From an uncultured Bdellovibrionales bacterium (GTDB taxonomy: Bacteria > Bdellovibrionota > Bdellovibrionia > Bdellovibrionales > UBA1609): DNA of 64,000 bases. The DNA lies in contig CAILEP010000031.1 of the NCBI GenBank assembly GCA_903833275.1, positions 1-64,000 of the forward strand. The letters are read 5' to 3'. The notes beneath the pieces are model-generated. The model made no database searches. It worked only from the letters and a program-made list of their open reading frames with translations, and was not told the origin of the DNA. Below, one piece after another: positions 44,009 to 52,317 of the stretch. A program made the translations under genes and the position numbers. Each line of letters starts with the position of its first letter. Positions within the stretch are counted from its first letter, which is position 1.

Positions 44009-44290
44009 GTGCATTTCGAATGGGATGAAAAAAAGAATCAGGTTAATATTCGCAAACATGGCATCTCATTCGAAGAGGCGCAGACCGTATTTTTTGATCC
44101 GCTCACGAAGGTAGCGCCGGACCCAGATCACTCAAAAGGTGAAGTGCGTTTTGTGGCGGTGGGTCACAGCGCCCGTCATCGCCTTTTACTAGTTGTTCAC
44201 TGCTTTCGTGATGATGACGAAATTATTAGAATCGTCAGTGCAAGAAAACTAACGGCCTCTGAACGAAAACAATATGAGGATGGATTATGA
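44009..44290 (+). CDS. brnT: BrnT family toxin (ribonuclease)
   Basis: The 93-aa product matches BrnT, a RelE-like RNase toxin. FEWDEKKNQVNIRKHGISFEEAQTVF is the family opening, followed by a GEVRFVAVGHSARHRLLLVVH strand pair and IRIVSARKLTASERKQYE at the end. BrnT degrades RNA and is held inactive by BrnA. The gene starts at GTG with little leader; its 3' end overlaps brnA by 4 nt (ATGA). Confidence 0.92.
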   Translation: MHFEWDEKKNQVNIRKHGISFEEAQTVFFDPLTKVAPDPDHSKGEVRFVAVGHSARHRLLLVVHCFRDDDEIIRIVSARKLTASERKQYEDGL

Positions 44291-44514
44291 AGAAAAATTA
44301 CGATTTAAAAAAGATGAAATGGGAGCCGAACCCCTACCTCAAATTACTCAAGAAACCAGTCACAATTCGCTTCGACGAAGACGTCATTGCGTACTTCAAA
44401 TCTCTTAGCGAACAAGAAGGTGTGCCATACCAGACTCTCATGAATCTGTTTCTGCGATTCTGCAAAGAAGAGGGGCTGAAACCTCATACAAATTGGAAGA
44501 AACGATCGGCTTAA
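44287..44514 (+). CDS. brnA: BrnA-type antitoxin
   Basis: The 75-aa product is coupled to brnT by an ATGA overlap. It contains KKPVTIRFDEDVIAYFKSLS followed by VPYQTLMNLFLRFC, the ribbon-helix-helix pattern of BrnA/CopG-type antitoxins, which bind the toxin and repress the operon. The palindrome upstream of brnT is the likely binding site. Confidence 0.9.
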   Translation: MKKNYDLKKMKWEPNPYLKLLKKPVTIRFDEDVIAYFKSLSEQEGVPYQTLMNLFLRFCKEEGLKPHTNWKKRSA

Positions 44515-44705
44515 AAGCGTTCAAAAATTAAGAAAATCTCATTTTTCTACGCTAAGTAACCCCTTAATCCCGACCGGTTGATCTCGCGCCAAGAATTCCG
44601 CGCACAATTGATCAACTAGAAAGCACTCCGCCAGAAAAGCGGCGCTCGCATTGCTTCATTTAAATCTGTTTTGGGGTCTACCGTGGGTTCGACTACTATC
44701 AAAGT
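44515..44705. other. Intergenic stretch between brnA and the first tRNA-end repeat
   Basis: Nothing coding is supported. It holds AT-rich sequence and a few short dyads, and ends at the first 145-bp repeat. Confidence 0.5.
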
Positions 44706-44850
44706 TGGCGGAGAGGGTGAGATGGTCTCGGCCATCCTGGCCTCGAGCCTTCGGCCTCGCTCGCGAATACGCGAGTCTCGCTCCGAAAGCGCATCGTGCG
44801 CTTTCGGTCGAACTCACGGTCTACGGCTCCGAAGTTCAACGCTCAATCCA
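44706..44850 (-). repeat. 145-bp direct repeat ending in a tRNA-Ser 3' end, copy 1
   Basis: On the plus strand it begins TGGCGGAGAGGGTGAGAT, which is the last 18 bases of the tRNA-Ser gene (read on the minus strand they end CTCTCCGCCA). The rest holds several strong dyads, including CGAAAGCGC/GCGCTTTCG. It differs from copy 2 at a single base (TACGG against TGCGG). Confidence 0.9.
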
Positions 44851-44991
44851 ATGACTTTATATCTGAGTGTCTCGCTTTCGCCGCTTAAATCGTGTTTACG
44901 CACCTTAGAGCCGAGGGACAGAGAGCTACTTTCGAACTCCGCTAAGCCTTAGCGCTTTGACCATCATAAGGAACTAAGTCACAATTTATGG

Positions 44992-45354
44992 ATGGAAACT
45001 GATTTTTATGAACAAGGCTCCTTTTTATGCATTGATGGCCCAGCTAAAAAGGCTGGCAAAGAGCACGCTAACGTAAAAGTTTGCTTTGTATCCAATGATC
45101 CCGAACTTCTGCGATCCCTTCTCCAAAAACTTGCAGAAAGTGATGATTGTTATTGGGTCAAAATGACAAAAAAAGATCGTGATGGAATGTATTTAGGCCG
45201 GTGCTTTTTTACTACGGCTGATCGTGCCGGAGAAGTTTGGGCAAAGTACAAAGGTCATCCAAAGCTGATGGTGAACATTCAGGACGATGACTTCGCATCA
45301 AAGTTTAGAGAAATGCAATTTTCTTGGAAAGACAAGCCGGCGACGGAATTCTAA
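44992..45354 (+). CDS. Hypothetical protein between the tRNA-end repeats
   Basis: The 120-aa product is soluble and mixed in composition (KVCFVSNDPELLRSLLQKLA, then YWVKMTKKDRDGMYLGRCFF), with no signal or membrane segment. No family is recognised. No good ribosome-binding site precedes the ATG; an ATG 4 nt earlier is out of frame. Lying between two 18-bp tRNA-end repeats, it is the only protein candidate in that 689-bp unit and may be its cargo. Confidence 0.5.
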   Translation: METDFYEQGSFLCIDGPAKKAGKEHANVKVCFVSNDPELLRSLLQKLAESDDCYWVKMTKKDRDGMYLGRCFFTTADRAGEVWAKYKGHPKLMVNIQDDDFASKFREMQFSWKDKPATEF

Positions 45355-45394
45355 GTTCACCACTGATATCAGATATCGGATATCCGAATGATTC

Positions 45395-45539
45395 TGGCGG
45401 AGAGGGTGAGATGGTCTCGGCCATCCTGGCCTCGAGCCTTCGGCCTCGCTCGCGAATACGCGAGTCTCGCTCCGAAAGCGCATCGTGCGCTTTCGGTCGA
45501 ACTCACGGTCTGCGGCTCCGAAGTTCAACGCTCAATCCA
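45395..45539 (-). repeat. 145-bp direct repeat ending in a tRNA-Ser 3' end, copy 2
   Basis: Identical to copy 1 except for one base, and starting 689 bp after it. Its plus-strand start repeats the 18-bp tRNA-Ser 3' end. The real tRNA 3' end lies 265 bp further. Confidence 0.9.
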
Positions 45540-45663
45540 GCCAAACTCCGAACTTGCCCCCAGACGCGACACGAGCCGCGAATGAAGTGAGACGTACCAA
45601 GCGGTACGTCGCAACGAAATGAGTGGCGAGCAACAAAGTATGGGGGCAAGTTGGGAGTTTGGC
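45540..45663 (-). repeat. 23-bp inverted repeat enclosing a hairpin, directly 3' of tRNA-Ser
   Basis: Arms 45540-45562 and 45641-45663 match with one mismatch (outer bases GCCAAACTCC and GGAGTTTGGC). The right arm includes the tRNA's CCA and discriminator. Inside lies GACGTACC/GGTACGTC with a 4-nt loop (45591-45610). The transcribed trailer could fold into a long stem next to the tRNA. Confidence 0.75.
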
Positions 45664-45749
45664 GGAGAGGGTGAGATTCGAACTCACGAGACCTGTTAGG
45701 GTCTACTCGATTTCGAATCGAGCGCCTTCGGCCACTCGGCCACCTCTCC
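45660..45749 (-). tRNA. tRNA-Ser (anticodon CGA)
   Basis: The 90-nt gene folds as a class II tRNA. The acceptor stem is GGAGAGG with CCTCTCC, discriminator G and encoded CCA. The anticodon stem CTCGA/TCGAG encloses loop TTCGAAA with anticodon CGA. The long variable arm is AGACCCTAACAGGTCT, and the T arm is GTGAG/CTCAC around TTCGAAT. It reads UCG codons. Its last 18 bases are repeated twice downstream. Confidence 0.95.
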
Positions 45750-45776
45750 GCATTTTGATGCATTTCAAGAAGGGCA

Positions 45777-45806
45777 GGTATACCAAACTGTCTAATAATT
45801 TGACAA
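45777..45806 (-). promoter_or_regulatory. Probable promoter of tRNA-Ser
   Basis: On the minus strand TTGTCA (45806-45801) and TATACC (45782-45777) are 18 nt apart. The -10 box ends 27 nt before the tRNA 5' end. Confidence 0.45.
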
Positions 45807-45868
45807 ACCTTTCGTTTTTTCAAGAGGCCTTTGATTTCGATGGGGCTTTGGTATGATGCCGGTTATCT

Positions 45869-47467
45869 ATGAAAAACTACAAATTAAGCCAAATATCTGT
45901 GTTGCTTGCATTAACGATCGTTACGCAGGCGGGTTTTGGCCGCCAGATGAGGCCCCAGGGGCCCGCTGCGCATCAGCAGACGCCGGGCTACCCAGTGCCA
46001 GACTTCACTAAGAATGATTTTGTTGGAGAGGCCACTAAGGTTGAAGACTTTATTAAAGCTGGTGGAGTTTCGAATGCGAATTGTCAGCCATTTTTGACCG
46101 CGGTTACCAAATCGGTCGTTGATTTTGATTTGGCCAAGGCCAATAAAAATCAACTCGTTCGCCAGGGGCATGAGATTTTGAGCACGCTATGGGGCATTCG
46201 ACTGGCGCTGCACGATCAGATTTCGGCGCAAAATCTCAATGCGGCTTGTGTTGATCAAGTGAAGACGACCTACCGAACAATGCGCGCGGTTGAAGATTAT
46301 GTTGGCGAATTTGTTTACCCTGAATTTAAACAGGTAAAATCTGAGACTTTAGATTTTCAAAAGCAGCCGACCCCACTCGAAGATCAGGCCGCGTACCCAC
46401 CTTATCATTTGAACCCGCAATTTCAGGCCTCAGGTTTTCATTTTCAAACCGGCGATATAATGATCACAAAAGGTGTGAGTTTTTTGAGTTCGACAATTTC
46501 GGCGATACCCGATGTGAGCAGTCAGTACAGTCACATTGTTTTTGTTAATGTTAACGAAAAAACCGGTGAAGTCAGAACGCTCGAGTCGTATGTCGGCCCG
46601 GGCTTTGACACTTATGCGATTGACTACGCTCTGAAGAATGAGAATGCGCGAATTTTGGTTTTGCGCCCGAAAAATCAAGCGATGGGCAAAGACGCTTCTG
46701 ATCGCATGATGAACCGATTGCTTGAGGCCAAGAGCGCAGGCAAGAAGATCCCGTACGATTATAATCTTGATTTCAAAGATCACTCGGCGCTGAGTTGTGC
46801 TGAGGTGGCCGAAGAGGGTTTTGAAGAGGCGAGTGGCGGGTCGGTGATTTTGCCCATGTTCTCTTCAGAGATTTCTTTAAAGAACCCCAAGTTTTTGCAC
46901 GCCATCGGTTTGAAGCAAGGTCACATTTTTACCCCGATCGATGTTGAGACCGACCCGCGCTTTGATGTGGTTCTCGAATGGCGTGATCAGCGCTTGATGC
47001 GCGATTCGCGTTATAAAGATGCCGTCATGCATGCCTCTATGACCTGGATGAACGAGCGTGCTTATCAATTGCATTCACCTCTTAAAAATTGGGCCGGTGC
47101 CGAATTAATTGGTTTTGCCAGAGGCAACGATGCGCTTTGGGCGATGACTAAAAAGCTTTTAGGGGTCACTGATGATATTCGCGACGTGCCGGTGCGAACT
47201 CTTATCGCCATTGGTACGATCAAGGCCGCCGGCGAAGTATTGCTGAATCATGTCTACGCTGCCGATGCAAAACACATCACGGCCACAGGCTGGCCCATGA
47301 CCAACGTTGAAATCGAAAAAGAACTCGATGTTTTTAGGGCGGCCGATTTAAAAAGATATGTTGCTGGCAAGAAATCGCAATTTCATCAGTTCTTTCGCCC
47401 GCCAAATGAACGCGACAACGCCTCTAGCGCCACTCGAGCTGAAAGCGCCGCTACCGAAATACAGTAA
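45869..47467 (+). CDS. Exported YiiX/YebB-like papain-fold (NlpC/P60-type) protein
   Basis: A signal-peptide-like N-terminus leads to a 532-aa protein. Its middle (residues ~190-330) has the permuted NlpC/P60 (YiiX, DUF830) pattern: FQTGDIMITKG, then SQYSHIVFVNVNEKTGEV with the His, and HSALSCAEVAEEGFEEASG with the Cys of the catalytic pair. Such enzymes act on amide or ester bonds at the envelope, and YiiX relatives can be lipid- or peptidoglycan-directed. The N-terminal and C-terminal parts are unassigned. It lies just before ftsW, 73 nt away. Confidence 0.75.
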   Translation: MKNYKLSQISVLLALTIVTQAGFGRQMRPQGPAAHQQTPGYPVPDFTKNDFVGEATKVEDFIKAGGVSNANCQPFLTAVTKSVVDFDLAKANKNQLVRQGHEILSTLWGIRLALHDQISAQNLNAACVDQVKTTYRTMRAVEDYVGEFVYPEFKQVKSETLDFQKQPTPLEDQAAYPPYHLNPQFQASGFHFQTGDIMITKGVSFLSSTISAIPDVSSQYSHIVFVNVNEKTGEVRTLESYVGPGFDTYAIDYALKNENARILVLRPKNQAMGKDASDRMMNRLLEAKSAGKKIPYDYNLDFKDHSALSCAEVAEEGFEEASGGSVILPMFSSEISLKNPKFLHAIGLKQGHIFTPIDVETDPRFDVVLEWRDQRLMRDSRYKDAVMHASMTWMNERAYQLHSPLKNWAGAELIGFARGNDALWAMTKKLLGVTDDIRDVPVRTLIAIGTIKAAGEVLLNHVYAADAKHITATGWPMTNVEIEKELDVFRAADLKRYVAGKKSQFHQFFRPPNERDNASSATRAESAATEIQ

Positions 47468-47540
47468 TGAGGGGCCCGACCTTGGTCTGGGTCAGGCGTC
47501 GTCGTTGCGGGCTCTCTCATTCAATGAGTAAAATGAAGCC

Positions 47541-48665
47541 ATGCGCGTGCAAATCGATCGTGGTTTATTTGTTGTCATTATTTTTCTTTTGGGGCTTGGC
47601 CTAGTTCAGGTCTACTCGTCGAGCTTTATTTTTGCCATCGAGTCGTTCGATGACGGTCTATTCTTTGTAAAAAAACAGGCCGTGTTTGCCGTGGCGTCAA
47701 TTGCCCTCTTGCTCGCCTTGTCTTATTCGCCAGCGAAGTACCTCGAAAAAATCTGTCTCGCCGTTTGGGCGGCGGCTTGTGTCGGCGTTGTCTTAACTTT
47801 GATACCGGGCATAGGTCTTCGAGTTGGTGGCGCCGCGCGCTGGCTGCAGATTTCTTCAGCGTTTCGTATTCAGCCTAGTGAATTTTTAAAATACACCATG
47901 CCAGTTGCGCTTGCTTATATGTTAACAAACGAAAAATATTTTGAACCTCGCCTGCGCAATTTACTGAGATGGACATTATTTCTAATGCCCGTGGGTTTAC
48001 TTCTCAAGCAACCTGACTTTGGCTCGTTTGCGATCATCACAGTTGTTGGCTTTTCAATTCTCTTTGTTAACGGCCTTAAGTGGCGCTACGTGATTGCCGG
48101 CCTAAGCACCTTGTCAGTGGCGTTTTATTTTTTAATCGCGCGCGTAGGCTATCGCATGACACGAATCACGGCCTTTCTTGACCCGTGGTCTGACCCCGAG
48201 AAGAAGGGCTTTCAGGTGATTCAAAGTATGCTCGGCTTTCATTCTGGCGGGGTCACCGGTGTCGGCCTTGGCCAGGGCCAAGGCAAACTCTTCTTTCTGC
48301 CTGAAGCCCACACCGATTTCACGATGTCTGTGTTGGGTGAAGAGCTCGGCTTTGTCGGTGTCGTCGCGGTTTTGATGATCTTTGGTTTCGTCGTGTTGCG
48401 GGGTTTGCAAATCACCGCTAATGCCGATAGCGAACGGCAAAAAATTATTTCACTCGGCGTTACGCTGACCTTCGCCATTACCACTCTGGTTAATGCCGGT
48501 GTGGCCATGGGCTTATTGCCGACGAAGGGTTTGGGCATGCCCTTCTTGAGTTACGGTGGCAGTCATTTACTCGCGGCCTGCGTTGGTTTGGGGCTCTTGT
48601 TAAATATTGATCGCCAGGCGCGCAAAAATACGGCCCGTGCGTTTATAAAAATTAAGTCGCATTGA
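47541..48665 (+). CDS. ftsW: FtsW, septal peptidoglycan glycosyltransferase (SEDS)
   Basis: The 374-aa polytopic SEDS protein has about ten membrane segments and FtsW/RodA motifs: RIQPSEFLKYTMPVALAYM, KQPDFGSFAII, HSGGVTGVGLGQGQGK, PEAHTDFTMSVLGEELGFVG and GLPFLSYGGS here as GMPFLSYGGSHL. It polymerises glycan strands from lipid II at the division site. It is first in the ftsW-ftsZ block and is followed by murG after 28 nt. Confidence 0.95.
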   Translation: MRVQIDRGLFVVIIFLLGLGLVQVYSSSFIFAIESFDDGLFFVKKQAVFAVASIALLLALSYSPAKYLEKICLAVWAAACVGVVLTLIPGIGLRVGGAARWLQISSAFRIQPSEFLKYTMPVALAYMLTNEKYFEPRLRNLLRWTLFLMPVGLLLKQPDFGSFAIITVVGFSILFVNGLKWRYVIAGLSTLSVAFYFLIARVGYRMTRITAFLDPWSDPEKKGFQVIQSMLGFHSGGVTGVGLGQGQGKLFFLPEAHTDFTMSVLGEELGFVGVVAVLMIFGFVVLRGLQITANADSERQKIISLGVTLTFAITTLVNAGVAMGLLPTKGLGMPFLSYGGSHLLAACVGLGLLLNIDRQARKNTARAFIKIKSH

Positions 48666-48693
48666 AAAAAACTATGAAAACTTCGAGAGTAAA

Positions 48694-49782
48694 ATGTCGA
48701 TCTTAATCGCGGGCGGTGGCACCGGTGGGCATATATACCCGGCGATTTCGATTGCGCGGGCGATTCAGCAGATGGATCCAGATGAGAAAATTGATTTCGT
48801 CGGGACACCGACCGGGCTTGAGTCACAGCTTGTGCCGCGCGCTGGGTTTCAGATTCATTATATTTCGATTGGTAAATTAAATAGCAACGTGCCATTGTTT
48901 GAAAGAATAAAAACTCTCATTCAATTGCCCTTTGCGATCATCAAGGCTTTTATTCTTCTATTGAAAATCAGGCCGCGAGCGGTGATCGGCGTCGGTGGCT
49001 ATGCCTCGGGCCCAATTGTGTTTGCCGCAGCGCTAATGGGCTTTCGTACTTTTATTTGGGAGCCCAATGCTTACCCCGGCCTCGCCAATCGAATTCTCGC
49101 GCGCTTTGTCGACAAGTGTTTGGTGGTGTTTGAAGAGGCCGCGCGTTTTTTGCACAACAAGAATGTGATTCGCGTGCATATGCCTGTTCGAAAAGAGATA
49201 GAAGCGCTGGGGCAGTTTCCGCAAACGGCGAGCGGCAACGAGTTTCGTCTGCTTGTTTTTGGCGGCAGCCAAGGCGCCCGGGCTCTCAATAATGCGCTGA
49301 TCGAGGCCTTAAAAAAAGGCGGCGCTTGGAGTAAAAAAATTCGAATCGTTCACCAAACCGGCGCCACCGATTATGAGCGCGTGCGCAGCGAATACGACAA
49401 GCTCGGCGAAATCAGCAGCCAAGTTGAGGTTCGTGACTATTTGCACGACATGCCCGAGCGTCTGAAGTGGGCGCATTTGATTTTGGCCCGTTCGGGCACC
49501 GGTACAATTTCAGAACTTGCGGCAAGTGGTCGCGGTGCCATTTTGGTGCCATTGCCTACAGCTGCCGATGACCATCAAACAAAAAATGCAGAGGCTCTCG
49601 TAAAAATTGGTGGGGCCATCCTATTGCCGCAAAAAGAATTGACCGCCGAGCGTTTGATTCGTGAAATTGAAACCTTCGAGGGCGCGCCGCAAAAATTAAC
49701 CGCTCTTGCCAATAAAATTCGCGATTTTCACAAACCTCAAGCGGCCAACGAAATCGCAAAAATAATCTTGGCCCTAAACTGA
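48694..49782 (+). CDS. murG: MurG, lipid II-forming GlcNAc transferase
   Basis: The 362-aa protein is a GT28-family transferase with GGGTGGHIYPAISIAR at the N-terminus (first G loop), GVGGYASGPIVFAA (second G loop), GGSQGARALNNAL and the C-terminal UDP-GlcNAc site SGTGTISELAASGRGAILVP followed by DDHQTKNA. It adds GlcNAc to lipid I on the cytoplasmic side. Tight spacing places it in the ftsW operon. Confidence 0.96.
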   Translation: MSILIAGGGTGGHIYPAISIARAIQQMDPDEKIDFVGTPTGLESQLVPRAGFQIHYISIGKLNSNVPLFERIKTLIQLPFAIIKAFILLLKIRPRAVIGVGGYASGPIVFAAALMGFRTFIWEPNAYPGLANRILARFVDKCLVVFEEAARFLHNKNVIRVHMPVRKEIEALGQFPQTASGNEFRLLVFGGSQGARALNNALIEALKKGGAWSKKIRIVHQTGATDYERVRSEYDKLGEISSQVEVRDYLHDMPERLKWAHLILARSGTGTISELAASGRGAILVPLPTAADDHQTKNAEALVKIGGAILLPQKELTAERLIREIETFEGAPQKLTALANKIRDFHKPQAANEIAKIILALN

Positions 49783-49822
49783 AAGAAAGTGTAAGTGTTG
49801 TTTATTAAATGAAAGAGTTGAA

Positions 49823-51184
49823 ATGAAAGAATTAGTTAGACTCGCGAAAGCAAGAGTTCACTTTATCGGTATCGGCGGTATCGGGATGTGCGGCCTCGCC
49901 GAACTTTTGCACAACATGGGCGTTCAAGTTAAGGGCAGTGACCTTTCAGAAAACCAGCAAACGCTGCACCTGCGCGAAATTGGCGTCAAGGTGATCATCG
50001 GGCATCGCGAAGAAAATATCGAAGATGTTGATGTCGCGGTTTACTCTTCGGCAGTAAAACCCTCAAATGTCGAATATCAAGCAGCCAAAAAACGGGGCGT
50101 GCCTTTAATACCCCGGGCCGAAGCCCTTGCTGAAATCATGCGCCTGCGCCGCGGGGTCGCTATCGCCGGCTCGCATGGTAAAACGACAACGACGAGTATG
50201 GTGGCGACAATTTTTCTAAGCGCCCGCATGGACCCCACCATTGTCGTCGGTGGCCGTCTCGATCTAATTAAATCAACAGCCAAGCTCGGCAGCGGCGAAT
50301 GGTTGATCGCCGAAGCTGACGAGAGCGACGGTAGTTTCAATCGATTGACCCCCGAAATTGCGGTTATTACCAATATCGACAACGATCATCTTGATCATTT
50401 CGGCACCATGAAGGCGCTTGAAAACGCGTTTGTTGAATTTGCGTCGCGCGTGCCGTTTTATGGCGTGGCGATTGTTTGCGGCGACGACCCGCGCATTCAT
50501 GAAATATTTAAAGACTTTCCGAAGCGAATTTTATTTTACGGTTTTGGTGCCGATAACGAATATCGCATCGAGGGCCAAGCTTCGCGATATAAGCTCTACC
50601 ACCGCAACGTAGAAATCGGCGAATTCAATTTGCAGGTGCCGGGTCGGCACAATGCTTTGAATGCGGTCGCGGCCATACTGTCAGGCCATGTGACCGGGCT
50701 TTCGTTTGATCGTTGCCTGCGCTCCATCGAAGAGTACACCGGCGTCGATCGTCGCTTTCAAAAGAAGGCCACGGTTAACGGCGTCGACTATTACGACGAC
50801 TACGGCCACCACCCGACTGAAGTGCGAGCCGTTTTGTCGGCTTTCAAAGAGCAGTTTCCGGATCGACGGCTGGTTGTTTTATTTCAACCCCATCGCTTCT
50901 CGCGCACCCAAAGCTGCTGGAATGACTTTCTGTCTTGCTTCAGCGACGCCGATCAACTTTGTCTACTCGATATTTACGCCGCAGGTGAAGCCCCGATTGC
51001 TGGCGTAACATCAAAAAAATTGCTTGAACAAATTCGTCATCCAAATCGCTTCTATTTCGAATCAAAAGAAAAAGCGCGCGATGATATTTCAAAAACTCTT
51101 AAGAGCGACGATATTTTTCTCACCCTCGGTGCTGGCGATGTCTGGCGTTTGGGCGAAGAGATCTATTTGCGCGCCAAAGCTTAG
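49823..51184 (+). CDS. murC: MurC, UDP-MurNAc--L-alanine ligase
   Basis: The 453-aa Mur ligase has the UDP-binding GIGGIGMCGLAELLHNMG near the N-terminus, the ATP loop AGSHGKTTTTSMVATI, EADESDGSF with the catalytic metal ligand, ITNIDNDHLDHF and the C-terminal FQPHRFSRT. It joins L-Ala to UDP-MurNAc in the cytoplasm. Its stop is 8 nt before murB. Confidence 0.96.
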   Translation: MKELVRLAKARVHFIGIGGIGMCGLAELLHNMGVQVKGSDLSENQQTLHLREIGVKVIIGHREENIEDVDVAVYSSAVKPSNVEYQAAKKRGVPLIPRAEALAEIMRLRRGVAIAGSHGKTTTTSMVATIFLSARMDPTIVVGGRLDLIKSTAKLGSGEWLIAEADESDGSFNRLTPEIAVITNIDNDHLDHFGTMKALENAFVEFASRVPFYGVAIVCGDDPRIHEIFKDFPKRILFYGFGADNEYRIEGQASRYKLYHRNVEIGEFNLQVPGRHNALNAVAAILSGHVTGLSFDRCLRSIEEYTGVDRRFQKKATVNGVDYYDDYGHHPTEVRAVLSAFKEQFPDRRLVVLFQPHRFSRTQSCWNDFLSCFSDADQLCLLDIYAAGEAPIAGVTSKKLLEQIRHPNRFYFESKEKARDDISKTLKSDDIFLTLGAGDVWRLGEEIYLRAKA

Positions 51185-51192
51185 AGGTCTCA

Positions 51193-52218
51193 TTGAGTCT
51201 TCTGGCCGAAAACCTCATCACAAAATCGCGCTCTCTAAAAGAGCTTAATTGGTGGAAGGTCGGCGGCACGGCTCAACATTATGCTGAACCCCGCTCGATT
51301 GACGAGCTAAAGTGCGTTTGGCGTTGGGCTCTCGAAAATACAATGCCGGTTTGGGTGATTAGTGCTGGCTCAAACGTTCTGATTCAAGACGGCGAAATTA
51401 AAGGCCTGGTGATATCGGTTCACGCCTTGAATAAAGTTGAAGAAGTCATTAAGCCCAGCGAAAAATATTTTAGCGCGAGCCCAGCGGCGGGGCCGACTGC
51501 GGGTTCGTCAGTGGTTTCGTCAGCAACATCTGAAAAAATAATTATTCGCGCCTTGGCGGGCACCCCAAAATCTGAAGCTGCGAAAGTGTTTCTGCAAAAT
51601 AAATTAGCGCCCGCGATTTTTCTAACCGGCATACCCGGCGATCTCGGCGCCGGGGTTGTGATGAACGCCGGCATCGGCGAGTCGCGTGTACCCCGCGAAT
51701 TTTGCGAGATCGTCAGCGAGGTTGAGGTTTTGCGCCCCAAATCAGCGGGCGTTCAACCGCACGATAAATTTTTACGCAGTGATGATTTTTTTAACGAAAT
51801 TCGAATTCTCGGCCGCGATATTCATTGGGAGTATCGCCACAGCCAAGGTTGGCAGCCCGGTATTATTACCCGTGTGGTTTTAACCTGGCCGTATACTCCT
51901 GAAAAAAATGTGATGGACGAAGTTCGGCTGCAGACCAAAAAACGCGTGACCACCCAGCCGCTTGATATGCCAAATTGCGGTTCGGTTTTTCGTAACCCGC
52001 TCGGCCACAAATCGGCACAACTGATTGAAGGCTGTGGGCTTAAGGGTTTTGCGGTCGGCGGTGCTTCAGTTTCAACGAAGCATGCTAATTTTATTGTCAA
52101 TAAGGGCGGCGCCACCGCGCGCGACGTTCTTGCTGTGATTAATCACGTGCGCCAGACCGTGCTCGTAGAAAAAGGCGTCGAACTCAAAACTGAAGTTGTG
52201 CAAATCGGCGAGTTTTAG
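51193..52218 (+). CDS. murB: MurB, UDP-N-acetylenolpyruvoylglucosamine reductase
   Basis: TTG is the start, with AGAGG 5 nt upstream. The FAD domain shows WWKVGGTAQHYAEP and VISAGSNVLIQDGEIKGLVI. FLTGIPGDLGAGVVMNAGI is the conserved active-site loop, and NCGSVFRNP carries the catalytic serine. The protein ends in LKTEVVQIGEF. An Ala/Ser-rich insertion of about 25 residues (SASPAAGPTAGSSVVSSATS) lies between FAD-domain strands, longer than usual. It makes UDP-MurNAc from the enolpyruvate ether with NADPH. Confidence 0.95.
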   Translation: MSLLAENLITKSRSLKELNWWKVGGTAQHYAEPRSIDELKCVWRWALENTMPVWVISAGSNVLIQDGEIKGLVISVHALNKVEEVIKPSEKYFSASPAAGPTAGSSVVSSATSEKIIIRALAGTPKSEAAKVFLQNKLAPAIFLTGIPGDLGAGVVMNAGIGESRVPREFCEIVSEVEVLRPKSAGVQPHDKFLRSDDFFNEIRILGRDIHWEYRHSQGWQPGIITRVVLTWPYTPEKNVMDEVRLQTKKRVTTQPLDMPNCGSVFRNPLGHKSAQLIEGCGLKGFAVGGASVSTKHANFIVNKGGATARDVLAVINHVRQTVLVEKGVELKTEVVQIGEF

Positions 52219-52317
52219 TCACCACATTTCTTATCCATCGAAAATAGATCGGCCTTAGTCAATAAACTGGCACGATTGCTGCTTCAGAAACTCGTTATTT
52301 TAACGAGGAGCAATTGC

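Noticed and set aside
44671-44952. Plus-strand frames through the 145-bp repeats (also 45324-45590)
   Set aside because: They are near-identical only because the DNA repeat is; the Arg/Ser-rich products lack domain features and ribosome-binding sites.
45503-45823. Minus-strand 106-aa frame across the tRNA-Ser gene
   Set aside because: It is the translation of the tRNA and its flanks; the sequence folds as a complete tRNA-Ser.
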